Assembly: GCA_019752015.1 (NCBI GenBank)
Contig: JAIEMQ010000016.1
Location: forward strand, 62,001-126,000
DNA from: Cyanobacteriota bacterium
Lineage (GTDB): Bacteria > Acidobacteriota > Vicinamibacteria > Vicinamibacterales > UBA2999
Direction: 5' to 3'
DNA length: 64,000 nucleotides
The notes under the pieces were generated by a model that was given only the letters and a program-made list of their open reading frames with translations, did not search any database and had not been told where the DNA came from. The position numbers and the translations under genes are program-made. Positions 34,820 through 43,458 of this stretch are shown one piece after another. The number at the start of each line of letters is the position of its first letter. Position 1 is the stretch's first letter.

Positions 34820-35752
34820 ATGAAGTTTTTTCGAGTTGGCTCGTGCCTTGCCGTGTTGATGGCTGGCGCCGCGTGCAGCCAGACGCCCCAGGCCCTGACA
34901 GGTCCCACAGCCGCCGCCGGCGGTGCCACCGCCGCAACGGCCGCTGCCGACGGATCGACGCTGAAGGTGACGGCGCCCGCGCTGATCTCTCCGGTCGACT
35001 CGCAGCGCGCGGAGGATCGCCGCCCCACACTCATCTGGCTTAACTCGAGCGGCAAGTACGGCGGCATTGGCGTCGCCTACGACATCGAGCTCAGTACGCC
35101 GACCACAGTCGTGTACTCGCGGACGGTTGGCGAATCGCCCGACGTCGGCGCGCACCTGATCGACATGGAGCTGGAGTACGACACGGTGTACTCCTGGCGC
35201 GCCCGCGCGCACATCGGAAATCCAGACACCTACGGTCCGTGGTCGGCGTGGGCGAGCTTTCTGTCGCCGACGCGTCCGGTGGCCGTGGTGCCGGTTGGCA
35301 ACACCATCGCAGGTGGCTGCGCGGCGCCGATTTCGCCGCTCGGTCCCGGTGAAACGCGCAAGCCGCGCCCGAACGACTCGGCGATCGTCCGCGCGGTGAA
35401 CTCGCAGTTTCCGACCTTGCTGGCGCGCTCATGTCAGGATGCGGGCGGCACCTGGGAATTCATGGATCGCTCAGTCGACGCGCTGCGCGCCAAGGACGGC
35501 CGGTACGGCTACAATTGCAAGCGGGGCAACTGCAACGATCCGTCGGTCGACGTCATCAGCTACTACTGGGGCGGAGGCAACAATATCCAGGGCAGCAACC
35601 AGGTGTACATCTTCGACCTCATTGCGGGTCACTGCGGTCCGACGCCGTCGGTCATCTGGAACGACGTGACGGACATCACCTACAGCTCCGGCACCGAAGG
35701 CCGTACGACCTATCCGCGCCCGGGCCGCGTCGTCGGGCCCTGCACACCGTAA
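34820..35752 (+). CDS. secreted lipoprotein with Fn3-like and GHCG C-terminal domain (paralogue 4)
   Basis: 310 residues with lipobox LMAGAAC, an Ala/Thr-rich spacer, and one Fn3-like module (YDTVYSWRARAHIGN, near 110-125). The C-terminal domain reads SCQDAGGTWEFMD, RYGYNCKRGNCNDPS, DVISYYWGGG, VYIFDLIAGHCG, IWNDVT. Two extra Cys (NCKRGNC) appear where paralogue 3 has NGKRGD, and a Cys lies close to the C-terminus, suggesting additional disulfides. Start at 34820 has GGAG about 10 nt upstream; the ORF open to 34754 has no signal-peptide start. Confidence 0.78.
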   Translation: MKFFRVGSCLAVLMAGAACSQTPQALTGPTAAAGGATAATAAADGSTLKVTAPALISPVDSQRAEDRRPTLIWLNSSGKYGGIGVAYDIELSTPTTVVYSRTVGESPDVGAHLIDMELEYDTVYSWRARAHIGNPDTYGPWSAWASFLSPTRPVAVVPVGNTIAGGCAAPISPLGPGETRKPRPNDSAIVRAVNSQFPTLLARSCQDAGGTWEFMDRSVDALRAKDGRYGYNCKRGNCNDPSVDVISYYWGGGNNIQGSNQVYIFDLIAGHCGPTPSVIWNDVTDITYSSGTEGRTTYPRPGRVVGPCTP

Positions 35753-35766
35753 GTTTCCGATGACCC

Positions 35767-35788
35767 GGGGCCGGCCGACGCCGGCTCC
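35767..35788. other. strong GC hairpin without T-tract
   Basis: A 9-bp stem GGGGCCGGC/GCCGGCTCC (one G-T pair) closes a CGAC tetraloop between the lipoprotein and the methyltransferase genes. It is followed by GGGATCCCCCCCC, not T residues, so an intrinsic terminator is unproven; it could stabilise a 3' end. Confidence 0.4.
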
Positions 35789-35823
35789 GGGATCCCCCCC
35801 CGACAGCCGCCTTCTTTCCCGAA

Positions 35824-36540
35824 GTGGCCGACGACACGTTCTACAAGTCCTTCTCGGAAAAAAGCCTGACCACTTATGGCGCCGGACGCCGCTCGCGAAT
35901 CGAGCGTCATCGTCTCGGCCTGCTCGAGCGCTTCAAGAAGGCGCCAGGCGCGTTCTTCGAGATTGGCCCCGGCCACGGCACGCTCGGCGAGCTCGCGGTT
36001 GCTTCCGGCTGGCAATACACCGCCATCGAAGCGAGCCCGCTTCTCATGGACGTCCTCAGGAAGAAGGGACTCACCGTGATCGAGGCGTGGACGCCGCCAC
36101 TGCCAATGACGGATGGGGCCGCGGACGTCGTCTACGCCGATCAAGTGCTCGAACACATGCGTGGTATCGACGATGCCCGGCAGTTCACCGCGGAGGCGCT
36201 CAGATCGCTCAAGCCCGGCGGAATCTTTTTTGTTGTCGTCCCTGATTACCTGAAGGAAGGCAAATTTTTTTGGGACGTCGACTACACGCATAACTTCGTC
36301 ACGACCGAACGCCGCATCCGGCAACTGTTCAACGACGGCGGCTTCGAGATCCTGCACATGGAACGCGGGATCGGAATGGCGACGGGCATCAAGCGCGATC
36401 TGCTTGCGGCCGCCGCGGTGTTCATCAACATTCCCGGTGTTGATGCGATCTCGCGCTGGACCCACACGGAAGATCTCGTCTTCAAGATCCGCAAGAACCT
36501 TTTCGAAACACTCACCTTTATCGCGCGTAAGCCTGCGTAA
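35824..36540 (+). CDS. SAM-dependent methyltransferase
   Basis: 238 residues, class I Methyltransf_11-like: FFEIGPGHGTLGELA (motif I, near 40-55), YTAIEASPLLMDVL (motif post I), DVVYADQVLEHM (near 100) and SLKPGGIFFVVVPDYL. Substrate unknown, likely a sugar or lipid of the glycan region. GTG start. Its stop overlaps the next start (TAATG), tying it to the flippase-like gene. Confidence 0.87.
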   Translation: MADDTFYKSFSEKSLTTYGAGRRSRIERHRLGLLERFKKAPGAFFEIGPGHGTLGELAVASGWQYTAIEASPLLMDVLRKKGLTVIEAWTPPLPMTDGAADVVYADQVLEHMRGIDDARQFTAEALRSLKPGGIFFVVVPDYLKEGKFFWDVDYTHNFVTTERRIRQLFNDGGFEILHMERGIGMATGIKRDLLAAAAVFINIPGVDAISRWTHTEDLVFKIRKNLFETLTFIARKPA

Positions 36541-37484
36541 TGATCGTTCGCATCGCGATCACGGCGATCATCCTCGCGATTCTCGCGACGGGGATCGACA
36601 TGGGCGAATCGGCGCGCGCGATCGCGGCGATCGATCTCCGCTATCTCGCGCTCGTGCTTGGCCTCGTCGCGATCGATCGGATGGTGATGATCCTGCGATG
36701 GATCCTGCTCCTGCGCGCCAGCGGCATTGCCATTTCCACCGGCAACGCGGCTCGCCTGTTTCTGGTCAGTTCGTTCGTCGGCAGTTTTTTGCCGGCCGGG
36801 GTGGGCGCGGATGCGGCGCGCGCATACGGTTTGTCGCGAGGGTCTTCCGATTTGCAAGCCCCAAGCCCCAAGCCCCAAGCCCCCGCCAGCGAAGCACTCG
36901 CATCAGTCGCCGTGGATCGCATCCTGGGTGTGTTTTCGATCGTCGTGATGTCGATGGTCGGCGTGCTGGCGTGGGCGCCGGCCCGTGAGGACTGGCGCAT
37001 TGCGGCGGCCATCCTGGCGCTCACGATCGCGTGCAGCGCCGTGTTCTGGGCCAGCGACTGGCTGCGGTGGGCCATCCCGGACGCCCATCATGATCATTCC
37101 ATTGCCCGCCGCGTCCTGCGTTTGAGCGACGCGGTCGGCCGTTATCGCGGCCGCAGCGGGGTCCTCGCGCATGTCATGGCGTGGTCCCTGTTCGTGCAGT
37201 TGCTCCGCATCACCCAGGCCTACTTCCTCGGGTTGGGGCTCGGCATTGCGGTGCCTTATAGCTACTACCTCCTGTTCATGCCGCTGGGCTTGCTGATGCT
37301 GCTGTTACCTATTTCGATTAGCGGCTTCGGAGTACCTCAGGGAGCAATCGTCTGGCTGCTGCGTCCGGTGGGTGTTCCGGATGCTCAGTCATTTGCCCTA
37401 TCGACGCTGATCGTCCTGACAGGGCTGGCTGGAAACCTTCCCGGATTGTGGCTGTGGTTGCGGCAGCGCCGGGAAATCCTGTAA
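36540..37484 (+). CDS. YbhN/LPG-synthase-type flippase-like membrane protein 2
   Basis: 314 residues with about eight membrane helices, same family as the gene at 26447: VSSFVGSFLPAGVGADAARAYGLSR near 78-100 and LLPISISGFGVPQGAIVWLLRPVG near 260. Residues about 106-115 (QAPSPKPQAP) are encoded by four tandem CAAGCCC units and form a loop after the third helix, so the repeat has been accepted in the protein. Overlaps the methyltransferase stop. Confidence 0.82.
   Translation: MIVRIAITAIILAILATGIDMGESARAIAAIDLRYLALVLGLVAIDRMVMILRWILLLRASGIAISTGNAARLFLVSSFVGSFLPAGVGADAARAYGLSRGSSDLQAPSPKPQAPASEALASVAVDRILGVFSIVVMSMVGVLAWAPAREDWRIAAAILALTIACSAVFWASDWLRWAIPDAHHDHSIARRVLRLSDAVGRYRGRSGVLAHVMAWSLFVQLLRITQAYFLGLGLGIAVPYSYYLLFMPLGLLMLLLPISISGFGVPQGAIVWLLRPVGVPDAQSFALSTLIVLTGLAGNLPGLWLWLRQRREIL
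36855..36882. repeat. four CAAGCCC heptamers in frame in a membrane protein
   Basis: Four perfect units encode the loop QAPSPKPQAP. No stop or frameshift results although 28 bp is not a multiple of three. Confidence 0.8.
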
Positions 37485-37487
37485 AAT
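37458..37487 (+). promoter_or_regulatory. possible sigma70-like promoter of radical SAM gene
   Basis: TTGCGG (37458-37463), 18 nt, TAAAAT (37482-37487). A second box, TATAAC, lies 9 nt before the ATG at 37504. Confidence 0.4.
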
Positions 37488-37503
37488 CTATAACTTAGAC
37501 CGA

Positions 37504-38652
37504 ATGGCCCAAACATACGCCGCGAAGTATCTCGCGAAAGCCGCGATGAGCGCGCCCAGGGATTTTGTCCGGGCAGCGGTCTCGAAGTACACCCCGCTCC
37601 ATCCGACCGTCTTCATCTTCCATTGCACGTTCGTGTGCGACGCCCGTTGCGAGATGTGCAGCAACTGGACGCGCGGCAACCGTAAGGAAGACATGACGCT
37701 GGCGCAGATCGAGCAGGCGTTCAGCTCGAATCTCTGGAAGGACATCGAGAACGCGTCGATCTCCGGCGGCGAGCCGACCACGCGCAACGACCTGGTCGAC
37801 ATCGCGCGCGTAATGATCGACAAGTTCCCGAAGCTGCGGAAGCTGACGCTCAACACGACCGGCATCACGCATCACCGCGCCATCCCGATGCTGACGAAGA
37901 TCGTGCAGCTCTGCAACGAGCGCAACGTGATCTTCTCGACGCGCGTCTCGATCGACGGCGTCAACGAGATGCACGGGTCGGTCAGGAACGTCCGCAACGC
38001 CTTCGAAAAAGCCGGCAAGACGATCGCCGCCATGAAGGAGCTGCAGAAGACGCATCGCTTCAACTTCGGCATCTCGTCGACGATCTTCTCGAAGAACCTC
38101 GAGGACGCCGACAACATCCTGGCCTGGGCGAAGAAGGAAAAACTCGACATTGTCTTCAACATGGTGCGCTTCACCGACGCCATGCTGGGCAACGCCGAGC
38201 TCGAGAAGGGCCTGAAGCCGATGGGCGTCGAGGAACAGAAGATGCGCACGTTCTTCCTCGATCGCGTGCGCCAGGATCCGCTGCTCGACGGCCAGAACTA
38301 CATCTACATGCACTACGCGGACATGATCGCCAACGGCTATCACCGCACGGCGCCCTGCCCGTTCATGACGCAGGGCATCATGTTGAACCCGAACGGCGAC
38401 ATGTTCTTCTGCGAGAACAGCGACGTCATCGGCAACGTGACGAAGGAGGATCCGGAAGCGATTTACTTCCGCGAAACGGCGCAGACGCATCGTCGCGACA
38501 TCCGCGATCACAAGTGCCCGACCTGCCTCAGCCCGTGCCAGATGAACGTCGCGGCGATCAAGCAGGTGGTGCCCTACGCGCGCTTCCTGGTGCGCGCGTC
38601 GATGGAAAAGCGCCGCACCGGCGCCGAGCCGGTCGCGGCCCATCCCGCATAG
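37504..38652 (+). CDS. radical SAM protein with SPASM-like C-terminal cysteines
   Basis: 382 residues. The radical SAM cluster motif is C45-DAR-C49-EM-C52, preceded by C41; SISGGEPTTRNDL (about 81-93) is the GGE SAM-binding motif. The C-terminal part has CPFMTQGIMLNPNGDMFFCEN and CPTCLSPC, matching SPASM/Twitch auxiliary-cluster ligands. Such enzymes modify peptides or carbohydrates; no precursor peptide is recognised nearby, so the target may be a sugar or lipid. The promoter lies just upstream. Confidence 0.85.
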   Translation: MAQTYAAKYLAKAAMSAPRDFVRAAVSKYTPLHPTVFIFHCTFVCDARCEMCSNWTRGNRKEDMTLAQIEQAFSSNLWKDIENASISGGEPTTRNDLVDIARVMIDKFPKLRKLTLNTTGITHHRAIPMLTKIVQLCNERNVIFSTRVSIDGVNEMHGSVRNVRNAFEKAGKTIAAMKELQKTHRFNFGISSTIFSKNLEDADNILAWAKKEKLDIVFNMVRFTDAMLGNAELEKGLKPMGVEEQKMRTFFLDRVRQDPLLDGQNYIYMHYADMIANGYHRTAPCPFMTQGIMLNPNGDMFFCENSDVIGNVTKEDPEAIYFRETAQTHRRDIRDHKCPTCLSPCQMNVAAIKQVVPYARFLVRASMEKRRTGAEPVAAHPA

Positions 38653-38661
38653 CCGGCGCGC

Positions 38662-39162
38662 ATGGCGCGTGACCCCATCCGAAAACGCGGCCGGCCGCAG
38701 AAATTCGGGCGCGCCGCACAGCTCATCAGCCTGACGCTGCCCCAGGACGTGATCGACTGGCTGACGTCGATCGACGATGACCTCGGCTGGGCGATGGTCA
38801 AGCTTCACGAGCGGTCCACGAAAAAAACGCGTGACGGAGGCGGCGAGGTGGCGCAGCTGGTGCGCTTTCCGGGCGACCGCGCGCTGATCCTGGTGCGCGC
38901 CGAGTTGTTCAAGGAGATGCCCGGCGTGTCGCTGATTCCGCTGTCCGACGGCCGCGCGTTTCTGGCGCTGGACCACGGCAAGGGCGTTGCCGACCTCGAG
39001 TTGATCGTCATCGATCGCATCGACGACAAGCGGGTCATGGACGTCGAGCGTGCGGCGCTGGAAACGCTGCGCGAGCTGCTCAAGAAGTGGCGCCAGGATG
39101 GCGTCCGGTTCGAATCGCGCTCGATCGTCGTCGCGCATCATCGCCGAGGATCGACGCGGTGA
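38662..39162 (+). CDS. small protein with AT-hook-like N-terminus, possible DNA-binding regulator
   Basis: 166 residues. It starts with a basic AT-hook-like segment (RKRGRPQKFGR) and then LISLTLPQDVIDWLTSIDDD, which could be a ribbon-helix-helix. The rest (SLIPLSDGRAFLALD; LELIVIDRIDD; VERAALETLRELLKKWR) is a compact mixed fold. No family is recognised. Directly downstream of the radical SAM gene (9 bp) and overlapping the next gene by GTGA, so it may regulate this operon. Confidence 0.6.
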   Translation: MARDPIRKRGRPQKFGRAAQLISLTLPQDVIDWLTSIDDDLGWAMVKLHERSTKKTRDGGGEVAQLVRFPGDRALILVRAELFKEMPGVSLIPLSDGRAFLALDHGKGVADLELIVIDRIDDKRVMDVERAALETLRELLKKWRQDGVRFESRSIVVAHHRRGSTR

Positions 39163-41174
39163 TAATCATCGCGGTGATGGCGTGCCTGGCCGCGTATCTG
39201 GCGGTGGCGGGCCCCGCCGCGCTGGTATTTGGACTGCTCTCGCAGGCGATTTTCGTTGCGCCGGGCCTGTTGATCGTTCGCGCGATTGCGCCATCGACAG
39301 GATGGCTGGCGATCGCCGCCTTCGGGCCGCTTATTGGCCAGGCCCTCGGCTCCCTCGTCATGACATTGTTGTGGGTCGCCGGAGGGCGGGGCCCGTGGCT
39401 GATCATCGCCGCGCCGATCATCGTCGGTGCGCTGATTCCACTGGCGCGCCGTCTTGAAGGCCGGTGGACGCTTCCTGCAACGGCGAAAGGCGACTCGATC
39501 GCCGCCGGGCTGTTGATTGTCCTCGTCATGCTGGTCGTCGCGTGGCCTTTCGCGCATGTCGGCGACATCACGCCCGCGGGACAGGCGTATCGGGCCTATT
39601 TCACCGCGGATTACGTCTGGCGCCGCGCGGTGGTCATTGAGCTCGCCAAGGGTGCGTCACCGCTGCCGGTCAATCCGTATTTCGCCGGCGACGTGCTCCA
39701 TTACTACTGGATGCCGCATATTCTGCCCGGCGTTCAATATCGATTCGCCGCTGCGTGGGCTTCGCTCGATGAGCTGCTGCTGATTCAATCAATCTCGATC
39801 GACGTCTTTTTCATCCTGTTTCTTTACGGCATGGCGCGGCTGTTTCGCGTCAAGCCATGGGCCGCCGCTTGCGGCACTGCCTTCGTCATCGTCTCAACCA
39901 GCTTCGAAGGTCTCTACGCGCTGTTTGATTTTTCGTCGAAGAACGTTTCGATCGCGGCCGTCAGGGATTTGAACATCGACGCGATCAGCCGCTGGTATTT
40001 CCAGGGCATCCCGATCGACGGACTGCAGCGTCTGCTGTTCTATCAACCGCATCACATCATCGGCTACTGCATCGGGCTGATCGGTCTGGTCGCATTGGCG
40101 GTGCGAGCGCGGGCCGTGGATCCAGCGGCATTCTTCGTCAGCGGCATCTGCCTCGGATTGTCGATTGCGATCAGTTCGTTTGCCGGACTGATGGTCACAT
40201 CGGCCGCGATGTTGTACGAGCTGGTCGGCGTGGTGCGCACGCTGGACTGGAGGCGCGTCATCACACACGCGATTGCCGCGGCCATACCATTGCTCGCGTC
40301 GGTCGGCGTCGTCTTCTGGCTGGGCTATGTCGATCGCAGCGGCAGTGTCGTGGAATTCACCGTCAACCCGGTCGCGGTGCATCGATTCTGGTGGACGACG
40401 TTTCTGAGCATGGGGCCGATCCTGATCGTCGCGGCGCTGGCGATTCCGGCGCTGATTGCGGAGCGCCGCGGCCTCGCCGTCCTCGGCGCGCTGACGGTCA
40501 CATCGATCGTCTTCTACTTCTTCATCAACGTGCGCGATCACCAGGACGTCTACGTCGGTTGGCGAGTCGGCCACTTCATGTTCATGTCGGCAGCGGTCGT
40601 GATCGGCGTGTTGCTCGAATACCTCAGCGCCAGGCCCTCGGCCTGGCAGCCGGTGTTGTGGGGCGTGATCGTGGCGGCATTGCTCGCGGGGCTGCCGACG
40701 ACGATCATCGACATCTACAACACGCAGGACATCAGCGAGCACGGCGAGGCGCCGTATTGGACGTTGATGTTGCGTCCCGACGAGTTGCAGGCGTTTGACT
40801 GGATCAAGAAGAACACGCGGCTGGACGCCACGTTCCAGGTGGATCCGATGATCAGGTTCCTGGACGGCTGGGCCTATCTGCCCGCATTTGCCGAGCGTCG
40901 AATGGCTGTCGGCTTTCCCATCTCAATGATTCCGCTGCGCAAGTACGAACAGGGCTCGAACGCGATTAACGCCATCTTCGACGAAGCGCCGCTCGCCGCC
41001 TACGAACGCGGCATCCGCGCCGGGGTGCACTACGTATTGATCGGGCCGCCCGAGCGAAAAGCGCATCCGGGCGTCGAAGAGCGATTCAATTCGATTCCCA
41101 ACCAGATGCCGCTCGCGTGGAAGAACGGGACCATCTCGATATACGAAGTCCGCCAGGGTTTTCCTCAATTTTAA
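39159..41174 (+). CDS. large polytopic membrane protein, GT-C-like
   Basis: 671 residues, about fourteen membrane helices with a soluble C-terminal tail from about 560. The loop PAGQAYRAYFTADYVWRRAVVIELAKGASPLPVNPYFAGDVLHYYWMPH (about 140-190) resembles the periplasmic loop of YYY/DUF2298 or GT-C proteins. GTG start overlaps the upstream stop (GTGA), which is why I reject the start at 39087. Function in glycan transfer is inferred. Confidence 0.72.
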   Translation: MIIIAVMACLAAYLAVAGPAALVFGLLSQAIFVAPGLLIVRAIAPSTGWLAIAAFGPLIGQALGSLVMTLLWVAGGRGPWLIIAAPIIVGALIPLARRLEGRWTLPATAKGDSIAAGLLIVLVMLVVAWPFAHVGDITPAGQAYRAYFTADYVWRRAVVIELAKGASPLPVNPYFAGDVLHYYWMPHILPGVQYRFAAAWASLDELLLIQSISIDVFFILFLYGMARLFRVKPWAAACGTAFVIVSTSFEGLYALFDFSSKNVSIAAVRDLNIDAISRWYFQGIPIDGLQRLLFYQPHHIIGYCIGLIGLVALAVRARAVDPAAFFVSGICLGLSIAISSFAGLMVTSAAMLYELVGVVRTLDWRRVITHAIAAAIPLLASVGVVFWLGYVDRSGSVVEFTVNPVAVHRFWWTTFLSMGPILIVAALAIPALIAERRGLAVLGALTVTSIVFYFFINVRDHQDVYVGWRVGHFMFMSAAVVIGVLLEYLSARPSAWQPVLWGVIVAALLAGLPTTIIDIYNTQDISEHGEAPYWTLMLRPDELQAFDWIKKNTRLDATFQVDPMIRFLDGWAYLPAFAERRMAVGFPISMIPLRKYEQGSNAINAIFDEAPLAAYERGIRAGVHYVLIGPPERKAHPGVEERFNSIPNQMPLAWKNGTISIYEVRQGFPQF

Positions 41175-41213
41175 TTGGCGCGCCACGGCGATCCCGCTAT
41201 TGTCGGGCCTCGC

Positions 41214-41633
41214 TTGGCCATCCTGCTTTCACTACTGGCGATGCTCGGAGGCTCGCCGGCCCCGGCGCGCATCACACCGAGGCCCGGGCTGCCGCGCCAC
41301 TCGACCGCCAGCCAGTCGTGCGTGGTCGACGCGCCCTCGGCCTATCGCGAACACACCCGGCAGATCTGGTGCAGCGATGCGCAGGTGGCAAAGGTCAGCC
41401 TCCGGACCGACACCCGCAACTACATCGCGCAGGTGTATCTGTCTCGGGAAGCGGAATCGGCGTGGCGCACGTCGCCTGAGGACGTGATGGCGCCGTTCAG
41501 ACACTTGATCGACAGGCTGTCGCAGTCAATTCGCATGAACGTGGCGGTAACGGTGCGCACTGCCGCCGGCGCGCGGCTCGCCATCTGCTCGCGCGATCTG
41601 ATCAGCAGAAGCGCGACCTGCGTCGTTCGCTGA
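41214..41633 (+). CDS. small secreted protein with four cysteines, unknown function
   Basis: 139 residues from the TTG at 41214 (an alternative TTG is at 41175). N-terminal hydrophobic signal (LAILLSLLAMLGG), then a mature region with four Cys (SCVVDAP; IWCSDAQ; AICSRD; ATCVVR), enough for two disulfides. No family is recognised. TATTGT lies 10 nt before the TTG. Downstream of the GT-C-like gene; existence is likely but not proven. Confidence 0.45.
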   Translation: MAILLSLLAMLGGSPAPARITPRPGLPRHSTASQSCVVDAPSAYREHTRQIWCSDAQVAKVSLRTDTRNYIAQVYLSREAESAWRTSPEDVMAPFRHLIDRLSQSIRMNVAVTVRTAAGARLAICSRDLISRSATCVVR

Positions 41634-41732
41634 CGTCCCGTCGCAATCGCCCTCGCGACTGCCCGCTCGACTGCACGCAATTCGAGGTTTTTGCGCGCAA
41701 CATCCGACGCGGTTTCCCCAAGGCCTCTAACG

Positions 41733-41738
41733 TAAAAT
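41733..41738 (+). promoter_or_regulatory. -10 box of the G3P dehydrogenase-like gene
   Basis: TAAAAT ends 11 nt before the ATG at 41750 with no Shine-Dalgarno between. Confidence 0.4.
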
Positions 41739-41749
41739 GAAACGCTCAG

Positions 41750-43390
41750 ATGCAGCGCGATCTCCGCCGGCTGGCGGATACGAAATTCGATGTCGTCGTG
41801 GTCGGCGCCGGCTTCTACGGAGTCACGGCGGCGTGGGACGCCGCCCAGCGCGGACTGTCGGTGGCGATCATCGACAAGGACGATTTCGGCGCGGCGACCT
41901 CGTTCAACAACCTGAAAACGCTCCACGGCGGGCTGCGCTCGCTGCAGGCCTTCAACGTCCCGCAGATGCGGCTGTTCATCCGCGAGCGGCGGGCGCTGGC
42001 GCGCATCCTGCCCCACCTGGTCCGGCCGCTGCCCTTCGTCGTGCCGACGACGCGGAATCCGCGACGGAGCGCGATGGTGATGCGGCTTGCGATGGCGATC
42101 AGCGATGCGGTCGCTCGCGATCGCAACCTCGGGCTGCCCGATCCGGGCACGCACTTGCCCGACAGCACGATCGTGTCACGCGACGAAGCGCTGCGTTTGA
42201 ATCCTGTCGTCGCGCCGGATGGCGTCACCGGCGGCGCGGTCTGGTACGACTACCAGATGCTCAGCACGGATCGCGTGACGCTGTCGTTCCTGCTCTCCGC
42301 CGTCGATGCCGGCGCCAGCGCTGCGAATTACGTCCAGGTCAATCGCTTCCTGCAGCAGAACAATCGCGTTATCGGCGTCAAGGTCGAGGACCGCATCACG
42401 AACGAAACCTTCTCGATTCGCGGCTCCGTTGTCGTCAACGCGGCGGGCCCGTGGGCGGCGAGCCTGCTGTCGGATCTGCCGGCCGCGGCGCAAGGCGCGC
42501 CGCCGCCTCGACTCTCGCGCGCCATGAACATCATCACGCGCAAGGTCGTGAACGATCATGCCTGCGGCGGCCTCGCCAACGGACGTTACCTGTTCATGAT
42601 TCCGTGGCGTGACGTGTCGATGCTGGGCACCAGCCACGACGCGCACGAGGGCGGTCCCGACGAGCTCAAGGTCTCGCGATGGGATCTCGAGGCGTTCCTG
42701 AAGGACGCGCGCCAGGCCTTTCCGCACGCGAACCTGACGACCGCCGATGTCAGATTGATCCATCGCGGGCTGCTGCCGATGGTCTCCGGCGACGGCACGC
42801 ACGTGAACCTGGTCAAGGAAAGCCAGGTGGTCGATCACTCGAAACACGGCCTGCCGGGGCTGGTGTCGATGTTCGGCGTCCGCTACACGACCGCTCGACA
42901 CACGGCGCAGGAAGCCGTTGATGCCGTGTTCCGGGTGCTTGGCCATGGAACGCCGCCACCGTGCCGGACGGCGGAAACGCCGCTCCAGGGCGGCAGCATC
43001 CACCGGATGGATACATTTTTGAAAGCGGTGACGCAGCGGGACGTCGACGGGATTCTTCCCGGCACGTTGAAGCGCATTGCCACGACCTACGGCACCGGCT
43101 ACGACCAGGTCCTCCAGATGGCGCGAGACATTCCGGCGCTGGCACGGCCTCTCGGGCGGGATTGCGAGGTAATCGGGGCCGAAATCCTCTATGCGGCTCG
43201 GAAGGAAATGGCGTTGAAACTCTCCGACGCCCTCGTGCGCCGCACCGAAGCGGGCGCCGCCGGGCACCCGGGCGCCGACGCCGTCGAGCGCGCCGCGGCC
43301 ATCATGGCGCGCGCGCACGGGTGGGATGAGTGGCGCACGCGGAACGAGATCAGCGAGGTCGAAAGCTTCTTCAGGCTTCCACGGGACTAA
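41750..43390 (+). CDS. glpD: FAD-dependent glycerol-3-phosphate dehydrogenase-like oxidoreductase
   Basis: 546 residues in the GlpD/GlpA family, which oxidises glycerol-3-phosphate to dihydroxyacetone phosphate. The FAD-binding GxGxxG is at 19-24 (VVVVGAGFYGVTAAWD). NNLKTLHGGLRSLQ (about 51-64) is the conserved segment (often SRLIHGGVR), VVNAAGPWA near 226, and the C-terminal domain with GTGYDQVLQM and ILYAARKEMALKLSDALVRRT. The second Gly-rich pieces fit, so function is likely; the electron acceptor is unknown. GlpD can also act on other substrates. It stands alone with no glpK or glpF in sight. Confidence 0.85.
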   Translation: MQRDLRRLADTKFDVVVVGAGFYGVTAAWDAAQRGLSVAIIDKDDFGAATSFNNLKTLHGGLRSLQAFNVPQMRLFIRERRALARILPHLVRPLPFVVPTTRNPRRSAMVMRLAMAISDAVARDRNLGLPDPGTHLPDSTIVSRDEALRLNPVVAPDGVTGGAVWYDYQMLSTDRVTLSFLLSAVDAGASAANYVQVNRFLQQNNRVIGVKVEDRITNETFSIRGSVVVNAAGPWAASLLSDLPAAAQGAPPPRLSRAMNIITRKVVNDHACGGLANGRYLFMIPWRDVSMLGTSHDAHEGGPDELKVSRWDLEAFLKDARQAFPHANLTTADVRLIHRGLLPMVSGDGTHVNLVKESQVVDHSKHGLPGLVSMFGVRYTTARHTAQEAVDAVFRVLGHGTPPPCRTAETPLQGGSIHRMDTFLKAVTQRDVDGILPGTLKRIATTYGTGYDQVLQMARDIPALARPLGRDCEVIGAEILYAARKEMALKLSDALVRRTEAGAAGHPGADAVERAAAIMARAHGWDEWRTRNEISEVESFFRLPRD

Positions 43391-43399
43391 CAGGTGGAA

Positions 43400-43435
43400 G
43401 CCTGTCTCGCCGAAGCGCGAAACGCGAAGGCGGAT
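43400..43435 (+). repeat. intergenic imperfect-palindrome family (E3)
   Basis: GCCTGTCTCGCCGAAGC, then a CGCGAAACGCG mini-hairpin, then GAAGGCGGAT, just downstream of the oxidoreductase stop. Matches E4 at 50337 in both arms while the centre differs. Confidence 0.55.
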
Positions 43436-43458
43436 TCCCATAGGAGAATTCGTGCTTT

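Noticed and set aside
35767-35788. Intrinsic terminator after lipoprotein paralogue 4
   Set aside because: Strong stem but followed by G/C, not a T-tract; kept only as a hairpin.
37495-39141. 548-aa minus-strand ORF
   Set aside because: Antisense of the radical SAM gene and the AT-hook-like gene, both of which have clear motifs or coupling.
41420-42154. 244-aa minus-strand ORF across the G3P dehydrogenase start
   Set aside because: Antisense of a gene with an intact FAD-binding motif; no motif of its own.
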